A stretch of DNA of 10,378 bases from QHWK01 sp035315685 (lineage in GTDB: Bacteria > Acidobacteriota > Vicinamibacteria > Vicinamibacterales > CAVVIG01): the NCBI GenBank assembly GCA_035315685.1, contig DATFXR010000373.1:1-10378 (forward strand), written 5' to 3'. Position numbers and translations under genes: made by a program. This document shows positions 1-4,647 of this stretch, in pieces. Within the stretch, counting starts at the first letter, position 1. Each line of letters opens with the position of its first letter. The notes under the pieces were generated by a model. The model saw only the letters and a list, made by a program, of their open reading frames with translations. It searched no databases and was not told the origin of the DNA.

Positions 1-806
1 ATGTGGAGCAGGCCGTCGATGCCGCCCAGATCGATGAACGCGCCGTAATCGGTGATGTTCTTGACGACACCCTTGAGCACTTTGCCTTCGGCCAGGGTCT
101 CGAGCGTGTGCTTCTTCTTCTCGGCGTTCTCCTCTTCGAGCAGCGCCTTGCGCGAGAGCACGATGTTGCCGCGCTTCTTGTTGACCTTGATGACGCGCAT
201 GCGCAGCTCCTGGCCGCGCAGCGCGTCGAGGTTCCTGACGGGACGCACGTCGATCTGCGATCCGGGCAGGAACGCGCGGACCCCGATATCCACTGCGAGC
301 CCGCCCTTGATCCGTTCGATGACGCGGCCGATGACGACCTTCCGCTCGGCGTAGGCCTTCTCGACCTCGTCCCAGATCTTCATCTTCTCGGCTTTTTCAC
401 GCGAGAGCACGACGTAGCCGTCGCGATCTTCCGTGCGCTCGAGCAGCACGTCGACGATGTCGCCGGACTGGACCGTCACTTCGCCGTTTTCATCGAGGAA
501 CTCGTCGACGGCGATGATGCCCTCGGACTTGTAGCCGACGTCGACGATCACTTCGGAAGGGGTGACCTTGAGAACCGTTCCCTTGACGACTTCGCCTTCC
601 GCGATGTTCCGGAAGCTGTTATCGTAGGAATCGAGCAGCCGAGCGTACTCGGCCGGATCCATGTGCTCGTCGTCTTCCCGCGGTCGTGCTTTGAGCGTGC
701 TGCGGTCCGTGCGGTCCGTGCGGTCGTGGCGCTCCGTGCGTTCGCTGGTCGCGACGCCTGCGCCGCCTCCCGCACCGGGAGTGTTCTCGTCTTCTACGTT
801 CGCCAT
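1..806 (-). CDS. rpsA: 30S ribosomal protein S1, N-terminal part (cut by window edge)
   Basis: Ribosomal protein S1 binds mRNA on the 30S subunit and helps start translation. The reverse strand reads 268 codons from ATG at 806 and runs off the window at base 1. OB-fold S1 domains lie at about residues 70-137 (EGEVVKGTVLKV, VDVGYKSEG, VLSREKAE) and 155-221 (GRVIERIKGGLAVDIG, ending IVLSRKAL). A third begins near 240 (GKVLKGVVKNITDYGAFIDLGG). The start at 806 is supported by AGGAGG at 823-818, about 11 bases upstream. Residues 1-48 are a charged, low-complexity extension containing TER-HDR-TDR-TDR (24-35), encoded by four 9-base tandem repeats. A shorter start at Met49 (base 662) would remove it and begin at MDPAEYARLLDSY, but it has a poorer ribosome site. 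The neighbouring cmk is a usual partner of rpsA. The identity is secure; only the length of the N-terminus is open. Confidence 0.95.
   Translation of the reverse strand, partial: MANVEDENTPGAGGGAGVATSERTERHDRTDRTDRSTLKARPREDDEHMDPAEYARLLDSYDNSFRNIAEGEVVKGTVLKVTPSEVIVDVGYKSEGIIAVDEFLDENGEVTVQSGDIVDVLLERTEDRDGYVVLSREKAEKMKIWDEVEKAYAERKVVIGRVIERIKGGLAVDIGVRAFLPGSQIDVRPVRNLDALRGQELRMRVIKVNKKRGNIVLSRKALLEEENAEKKKHTLETLAEGKVLKGVVKNITDYGAFIDLGGIDGLLH
702..737 (-). repeat. Four tandem 9-base repeats inside the rpsA 5' coding region
   Basis: On the + strand the units are GCGGTCCGT (702-710), GCGGTCCGT (711-719), GCGGTCGTG (720-728) and GCGCTCCGT (729-737). On the coding strand they encode T-E-R, H-D-R, T-D-R, T-D-R (residues 24-35 of S1). 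The 9-base period keeps the reading frame open. The period and style match the iterated words found between other genes in this window. Confidence 0.85.
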
Positions 807-840
807 GCCTTGCGCGTCCTCCTGTCGTCCTCCGACATGC

Positions 841-859
841 GCTCAGGACGACCCTGAGC
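841..859 (-). other. rpsA: Perfect 7-bp hairpin in the presumed rpsA 5' leader
   Basis: GCTCAGG (841-847) pairs perfectly with CCTGAGC (853-859) around a 5-base loop. If rpsA is transcribed from upstream, the hairpin lies in its leader, with its near edge about 17 bases before the Shine-Dalgarno. There is no T-run, so it is not a standard terminator. S1 is known to control its own translation in E. coli, but a role for this hairpin is only a guess. Confidence 0.35.
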
Positions 860-932
860 CATGCCGAAAGGGTCGATCGATTGCCGCTGCATTTGTGGCG
901 GGCGCCGGCTCCCCGCGAGGTGTTTGGAAATT

Positions 933-965
933 GCGATAAGCATCAGAGCGTACGACACTTATCGC
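933..965. promoter_or_regulatory. 8-bp inverted repeat, candidate operator
   Basis: GCGATAAG (933-940) is repeated in inverse as CTTATCGC (958-965) with a 17-base spacer. The half-site centres are 25 bases apart. It lies 32 bases before the DUF6335 start and about 127 bases before the rpsA start. It resembles a dimeric-regulator site, but no regulator is known. Confidence 0.3.
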
Positions 966-997
966 GCAACTGTCAAGGTTCGAAAGGACACTCAACG

Positions 998-1597
998 ATG
1001 GCCAGACGCAAGGCGAGCCGTAGCCCGAGGCCCCGGCGCGCTCCCAGGAAGAAAACGGCCGCCACGCTACGGTCGGCTAAACGCCCGAGCGCGCGCGGGG
1101 GCGCTCGAAAGGTCGCCGCAAGGCCGGCAGCCGCCAGGCGGAAGCCCGGCAAGGCGCGGCGCCCGGCGCCGCGGAATGCCGCGTCGGCAGCCCCCGAAAA
1201 GGTCCCCCGCCTGGACCGCGCACGCAAAATCCTCGACGACGATGCGGTTCTGCCCACGCCACCGTCGTCACTGAACATGGATCGGAAAGGATCGGCCGCA
1301 CGAACCGGACGAGCGGAGCTCGATCAGAACCGCCGCGATCATCGAAGCATGACGCCGGAAATCACCGGCGGCGATATCGACGTCGACGTCGAGGACGCCT
1401 ACTTCACGGGCGAGGAGGCCCCCGGCGGGGACAATCCCACGCCGGATCAGGACGTCGTCGACGATATCGGCCGCGCACTCGGTGTCGAGTACGAGGACAA
1501 CGAAGAGCTGAAGTCGAGCGACAAGGTCAGTCAGCGCGACAAGCACCGATGGGAGCTGGATCCGGCTTCGTCGGAGGACTACAAGGACAGGGACTGA
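998..1597 (+). CDS. DUF6335 family protein with a basic, histone-H1-like N-terminal tail
   Basis: This 199-residue protein starts at ATG 998, nine bases after GAAAGGA. Two parts are plain. Residues 1-70 are rich in Arg, Lys, Ala and Pro: I count 17 Arg and 8 Lys against one acidic residue, like a histone H1 or AlgP-type tail. Residues about 120-195 are strongly acidic (26 Asp/Glu in the last 80) and carry ITGGDIDVDVEDAYFTGEE, GGDNPTPDQDVVDDIGRALG and RWELDPASSEDY. I recognise these as the DUF6335 pattern seen in cyanobacteria and some other phyla. No enzyme motif, signal peptide or membrane segment is visible. The function is unknown; DNA or RNA binding through the tail is inference. An in-frame ATG at 881 would add 39 residues but lacks a ribosome site. 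The gene stands alone between rpsA and cmk, opposite in strand to both. Confidence 0.85.
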   Translation: MARRKASRSPRPRRAPRKKTAATLRSAKRPSARGGARKVAARPAAARRKPGKARRPAPRNAASAAPEKVPRLDRARKILDDDAVLPTPPSSLNMDRKGSAARTGRAELDQNRRDHRSMTPEITGGDIDVDVEDAYFTGEEAPGGDNPTPDQDVVDDIGRALGVEYEDNEELKSSDKVSQRDKHRWELDPASSEDYKDRD

Positions 1598-1610
1598 GGT
1601 GAGCAGCGCC

Positions 1611-1734
1611 AATTGAGAATTTGCAATTAAGAATTTGGAATTAAGAATTAGGAATGCGTGAAGGCGCCGAGACGTTAGGATCTCCCGAACGTTGATCACG
1701 AATTCTTAATTCCTACTTCTTAATTCTTAATTGC
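1611..1734. repeat. AT-rich heptamer arrays in inverted orientation at a convergent gene end
   Basis: The left array (1611-1652) is six tandem 7-base units: AATTGAG, AATTTGC, AATTAAG, AATTTGG, AATTAAG, AATTAGG. They can also be read as three 14-mers. The right array, read on the minus strand from 1730 back to about 1698, is AATTAAG, AATTAAG, AAGTAGG, AATTAAG, AATTCGT. The strongest inverted pairing is 1623-1661 with 1696-1734, around a GC-rich loop (1662-1695). The region is strikingly AT-rich against its surroundings. The cmk stop codon TAA (1729-1727) is part of the first AATTAAG unit of the right arm. Because DUF6335 and cmk converge here, it may act as a two-way terminator, though it lacks a compact GC stem and T-run. 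Confidence 0.85.
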
Positions 1735-2383
1735 TGCGCTCACGAATTACCCGCATCACCTCGCGTACGACGTCATCAACCGACTTTCCCGTCGTATCGA
1801 CGACAACGGCATCGGCGGCGGCATAGAGCGGCGATGCGGCGCGCGTGGAATCCATGCGATCCCGTTCCGCCAACAGCGTCTTCACGTCGGCGACGGCGGC
1901 CGGGCCGCCGGTGTGCGCCGGATCGCTCGCCCGGCGGCGAGCGCGCTCTTCAGGCGCGGCATCGAGATACACCTTCACGTCGGCGTTCGGAAAGACGACC
2001 GTGCCGATGTCGCGTCCTTCCATCACGATCTGACCCTCGGCTCCCATCTCGCGCAGGCGCGCGACGAGGACGCTGCGGACGCGCGGAAGCCGCGCGACCG
2101 AGGTAGCCGCGCGATCGATCTCCGGCGTCCGGATCGCGCGAGTCACGTCGTGCCCGTCGATGGCGACGCGCGTCTCCGACACGTCGATCTGCGATGCGGC
2201 GACCGTCGCGACAGCGTTCTCGTCGTCCAGCGGCACGCCGTCGCACAGCGCCTTCCAGCCCACCGCGCGATACATCGCGCCGCTGTCGATGTGTTTGTAG
2301 CCGAGCGCGGACGCTACCGCGCGAGCGACCGTGCCCTTCCCGGCGCCCGATGGACCGTCGATGGCAATGATGAGAGGTTTCAT
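1727..2383 (-). CDS. cmk: Cytidylate kinase
   Basis: The enzyme phosphorylates CMP and dCMP using ATP in pyrimidine nucleotide salvage and supply. The 218-residue protein from ATG 2383 has the usual family length. The P-loop GPSGAGKGT is at residues 10-18. The CMP-binding DSGAMYRA is at 33-40, MEGRDIGTVVFP at 121-132, and the lid/C-terminal RDRMDSTRAASPL at 174-186. All key motifs are intact. The reading frame is open far upstream through the nonamer repeat. The ATG at 2383 has no purine ribosome site, because the sequence before it is the pyrimidine-rich repeat strand. An in-frame GTG at 2434 preceded by AGGAAGG (2446-2440) would add a 17-residue Pro/Arg/Ile-rich tail. The stop codon lies in the downstream AT-rich array. 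rpsA lies next on the same strand, as in many bacteria, but the DUF6335 gene separates them. Confidence 0.95.
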   Translation of the reverse strand: MKPLIIAIDGPSGAGKGTVARAVASALGYKHIDSGAMYRAVGWKALCDGVPLDDENAVATVAASQIDVSETRVAIDGHDVTRAIRTPEIDRAATSVARLPRVRSVLVARLREMGAEGQIVMEGRDIGTVVFPNADVKVYLDAAPEERARRRASDPAHTGGPAAVADVKTLLAERDRMDSTRAASPLYAAADAVVVDTTGKSVDDVVREVMRVIRERSN

Positions 2384-2475
2384 GGGACCGATGGGACGGA
2401 TGGGACGGATACGACGGATGGGAGGGATAGGCACCCCACCCTTCCTATCCGTCCCATCTTTCCTATCCGTCCCAT
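2382..2475. repeat. Nonamer arrays in inverted orientation between cmk and the hydrolase gene
   Basis: Five tandem 9-base units run on the + strand: ATGGGACCG (2382-2390), ATGGGACGG (2391-2399), ATGGGACGG (2400-2408), ATACGACGG (2409-2417), ATGGGAGGG (2418-2426). After a 13-base spacer four units follow in the opposite orientation: CCTTCCTAT (2440-2448), CCGTCCCAT (2449-2457), CTTTCCTAT (2458-2466), CCGTCCCAT (2467-2475). The inner parts can form a hairpin (2417-2431 with 2444-2458). The array fills nearly the whole gap between two divergent genes, so it occupies the place where both promoters should be. The first unit overlaps the cmk start codon. Confidence 0.9.
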
Positions 2476-2489
2476 CTGTCCAGAGTAAC

Positions 2490-3698
2490 ATGCGCCCCAT
2501 GCGCGGTCGCCTCGCGGTGCTGCTGTTCGTGATCGCAGTGGCGATCGCCGCGGGCTTCGTCACGCGCCCGTACGTCCACGGCGCGTCGTTCGTCGTGCGG
2601 GCCGCCGACATGGCGGGCCGCGTGCGGCGGGTCGCGGACATCGACACGGTCCGCGTCGAGACGCGCGAGATCGAGATTCCGACCACGCGCGGACCGTTGC
2701 GCGCGCGCGTGTACGAGCCGGCGGGATCGCATCGGCGTGCCGCGCTGCTGACATCCGGGCTGCACGTGTCGGGGATCGACGAGCCGCGCCTGATCCGGCT
2801 CGCGCACCAGATCGCTGCGAGCCACGTGCTGGTCGTGACGCCCGATATTCCGGAGCTCGCGCGGTTCGAGATTGCGCCGGCCATCACCGACGCCATCGAA
2901 GAGGCCAGCCTCTGGCTCGCGACTGAATCCGGCCTCGCGCCCGATCAGAAAGTCGGCCTGATGGGGATCAGCTTCAGCGGCGGTCTGTCGATCGTTGCGG
3001 CCGGACGTCCGGCGCTGGCCAACCACGTCGCCTACGTCTTTTCTCTGGGTGGGCATGACGATCTGCCACGCGTGCTGCGCTACCTGTGTACCGGACGCGA
3101 ACCGCGGCCGGTGCCGAAGGTCCGTTTTGCGTCGGACGGGCACGCCAACGACACGTTCGTCCTCGCTCCCCACGATTACGGTGTCGCAGTGATCCTGCTT
3201 GGCGTTGCCGACCGCGCCGTGCCCCCGGCGCAAGCGGAGCGACTGCGCCGCGGCGTCCGGCAGTATCTCCTGGCATCCGCGCTCGACGGCGGTGTTGACA
3301 AGGCGCGCGCACCCGCGGAGTTCGACGCGGTGCGGAAATACGCGCGAACGCTGCCCGAGCCGTCGGCGACGCTGATGCGCTATGTCGTCGAGCGGGACGT
3401 CGTGCACCTTGGCGCGCGACTGCTTCCGCTCCTTGGATCGGGATCGCCGGGCGCCGCCGACGCGCTGTCGGTGTCGAAGTCTCCGAAACCATCGGCGCCG
3501 GTGTTCCTGCTCCACGGACTCGAAGACAACGTCATCCCGCCGGTCGAGTCCGAGTATCTCGCCGAGGATCTTCGCGGTGCCGCGCCCGTGCGGCTGCTGT
3601 TGAGCGGCCTCATCTCGCATGCCGAGGCCGACCGGCCGATCCGCGCCACCGATATGCTCGAGCTCTCCGGATTCTGGGGTGATCTGCTCGCACGCTGA
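2490..3698 (+). CDS. Membrane-anchored alpha/beta hydrolase
   Basis: This 402-residue protein starts at ATG 2490 with a weak ribosome site (AGAG). Residues 1-6 are basic and 8-22 are hydrophobic (LAVLLFVIAVAIAAG), a signal anchor or signal peptide, so the catalytic part probably lies outside the cytoplasm. The alpha/beta-hydrolase fold is suggested by the strand-turn GLMGISFSGG (156-165), an acid residue in LLHGLEDNVIPP (Asp346) and a late histidine in LISHAEAD (His377). They appear in the Ser-Asp-His order of the family. The nucleophile is ambiguous: Ser163 fits S-x-S-x-G, while Ser161 would lack the final glycine of G-x-S-x-G. The substrate is unknown. A longer frame opens at 2331 but would run through cmk and the repeat, so I reject it. 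The gene is divergent from cmk and stands about 200 bases before the pseudouridine synthase on the same strand. Confidence 0.85.
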   Translation: MRPMRGRLAVLLFVIAVAIAAGFVTRPYVHGASFVVRAADMAGRVRRVADIDTVRVETREIEIPTTRGPLRARVYEPAGSHRRAALLTSGLHVSGIDEPRLIRLAHQIAASHVLVVTPDIPELARFEIAPAITDAIEEASLWLATESGLAPDQKVGLMGISFSGGLSIVAAGRPALANHVAYVFSLGGHDDLPRVLRYLCTGREPRPVPKVRFASDGHANDTFVLAPHDYGVAVILLGVADRAVPPAQAERLRRGVRQYLLASALDGGVDKARAPAEFDAVRKYARTLPEPSATLMRYVVERDVVHLGARLLPLLGSGSPGAADALSVSKSPKPSAPVFLLHGLEDNVIPPVESEYLAEDLRGAAPVRLLLSGLISHAEADRPIRATDMLELSGFWGDLLAR

Positions 3699-3792
3699 GC
3701 GGCGAGTGTCGTTACCGTCCCCGCGTTCCGCGCGCCACGCGTCGATCCGCTGCAAGCGCTGCGCGCGGAGTGATCGGATCAGACTGCGGTCG

Positions 3793-3812
3793 TGTCCGGC
3801 TTCAGCCGGACC
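3793..3812 (+). repeat. REP-like palindrome, first copy
   Basis: The 20-base unit TGTCCGGCTTCAGCCGGACC holds a perfect 7-bp stem (3794-3800 with 3805-3811) and a TTCA loop. It is the partner of the inverted copy at 3845-3864. Confidence 0.8.
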
Positions 3813-3844
3813 TCCGCGATCCGCGAAGTGAATGGCCGATCACG

Positions 3845-3864
3845 GGTCCGCCTGAAGGCGGACA
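3845..3864 (-). repeat. REP-like palindrome, inverted second copy
   Basis: Read on the minus strand this is TGTCCGCCTTCAGGCGGACC, matching the first copy at 18 of 20 bases. The two differences fall on paired stem positions (7 and 14), so the 7-bp stem stays perfect. On the + strand one frame reads V-R-L-K-A-D, a string I recall from spurious acidobacterial ORFs. Confidence 0.8.
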
Positions 3865-3897
3865 TTACGGTTCCTGAGCGGATGTACGCTGTATTGC

Positions 3898-4647
3898 GTG
3901 GAGCGGCTCCAGAAGATTCTCTCGCAGGCCGGCGTTGCCTCGCGGCGCGCATCGGAGCAGCTGATGCTCGACGGCCGCGTGACCGTGAACGGCGCGACGG
4001 TTCGAGAGCTCGGCACGAAGGCGGACGCGGCCCACGACGACATTCGCGTTGACGGCCGCCGCATCAAAGTCGTCGCGCACCACCGCTACCTGTTGCTGAA
4101 CAAGCCGCGCGGCTACGTGACGACACGATCGGATCCGCAGCGGCGCCCGACGGTGATCGATCTGATCGCCGGCGTCCGCGAGTACGTGTATCCGGTCGGC
4201 CGCCTCGATTTCGAGTCCGAAGGCCTGCTCATTCTGACCAACGACGGCGATCTCGCCGCGCGCCTGACGCATCCGAGCCACGGCGTCGCGCGCGTCTATG
4301 AGGCGCGGGTCCTCGGCGTGCCCGACGATCACGATCTCGACCGGCTGTCACGCGGGCTCATCCTCGACGGCCGGCGGACCGAGCCGGCTGAGGTCAGGCT
4401 GCTGCCGGTCCGGCGCGGCGCCGAGGAGGCGACGCTCGTGCTGACGATCCGGGAAGGGCGCAACCGCCAGGTGCGGAAGATGTGCGACGCGATTGGACAT
4501 CCGGTCAATCATTTGCGCCGCATCGCCATCGGGCCGATTCGCGATCCGAGGCTGAAACCGGGGGCATGGCGCGACCTGCGGCACGACGAGATCGCGCTCC
4601 TGAAGAAGGCGGCAGCGCACGATCGCCGCAGAACGCACGTCCGGTGA
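3898..4647 (+). CDS. rluB: RsuA/RluB-family pseudouridine synthase
   Basis: The family isomerises uridine to pseudouridine in rRNA; RluB acts on 23S rRNA. The 249-residue protein from GTG 3898 has an N-terminal S4 RNA-binding domain (about 2-48, RLQKILSQAGVASRRASEQ, GRVTVNG). The catalytic domain carries LLNKPRGYVTT (67-76), the catalytic-Asp motif GRLDFESEGLLILTNDG (101-117, Asp104) and EGRNRQVRKM near the C-terminus. This motif form is that of the RsuA/RluB/E/F branch. The symbol rluB is favoured because rluB often follows scpB in bacteria; RsuA or RluE/F cannot be excluded from sequence alone. The GTG start is required to keep the full S4 domain; no good ribosome site precedes it. Its last four bases GTGA also start ppc, so the two genes are coupled. 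It is inverted relative to scpA-scpB and cmk. Confidence 0.9.
   Translation: MERLQKILSQAGVASRRASEQLMLDGRVTVNGATVRELGTKADAAHDDIRVDGRRIKVVAHHRYLLLNKPRGYVTTRSDPQRRPTVIDLIAGVREYVYPVGRLDFESEGLLILTNDGDLAARLTHPSHGVARVYEARVLGVPDDHDLDRLSRGLILDGRRTEPAEVRLLPVRRGAEEATLVLTIREGRNRQVRKMCDAIGHPVNHLRRIAIGPIRDPRLKPGAWRDLRHDEIALLKKAAAHDRRRTHVR

Larger units (their letters stand above)
807..997. promoter_or_regulatory. Divergent intergenic region between rpsA and the DUF6335 gene
   Basis: This 191-base gap separates two divergent genes and must hold both promoters. I see no convincing -35/-10 pair for either. Visible elements are the rpsA Shine-Dalgarno AGGAGG (823-818, minus strand), a perfect 7-bp hairpin at 841-859, an inverted repeat at 933-965, and the purine stretch GAAAGGA (982-988) nine bases before the DUF6335 start. 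Confidence 0.5.
3699..3897. other. Intergenic region between the hydrolase gene and rluB
   Basis: No gene is visible in this 199-base gap. It contains the inverted pair of REP-like palindromes at 3793-3864. I see no convincing promoter or a strong ribosome site before the GTG at 3898. Confidence 0.5.

Noticed and set aside
3..857. Open frame of 284 codons on the + strand at the window start
   Set aside because: It is the antisense of rpsA. The minus strand gives repeated S1 domains and a Shine-Dalgarno.
841..859. Intrinsic terminator
   Set aside because: The hairpin has no following T-run on either strand and lies between divergent gene starts, where no transcript should end.
1268..1699. 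Minus-strand frame of 143 codons overlapping DUF6335
   Set aside because: Its N-terminal part is a translation of the AT-rich repeat and the rest is antisense to the DUF6335 domain.
1611..2475. CRISPR array
   Set aside because: The repeat units are 7 to 9 bases and directly tandem, without the 30-base repeats and unique spacers of CRISPR.
2463..3755. Long open frame of 430 codons on the minus strand opposite the hydrolase gene
   Set aside because: It is antisense to a gene with clear motifs, has Arg/Gln/His-rich low-information sequence, and also runs through the repeat. It is a typical high-GC shadow frame.
4482..4643. Upstream extension of ppc by 54 codons
   Set aside because: It overlaps rluB in another frame, is not PEP-carboxylase-like, and the GTGA overlap gives the usual family length.
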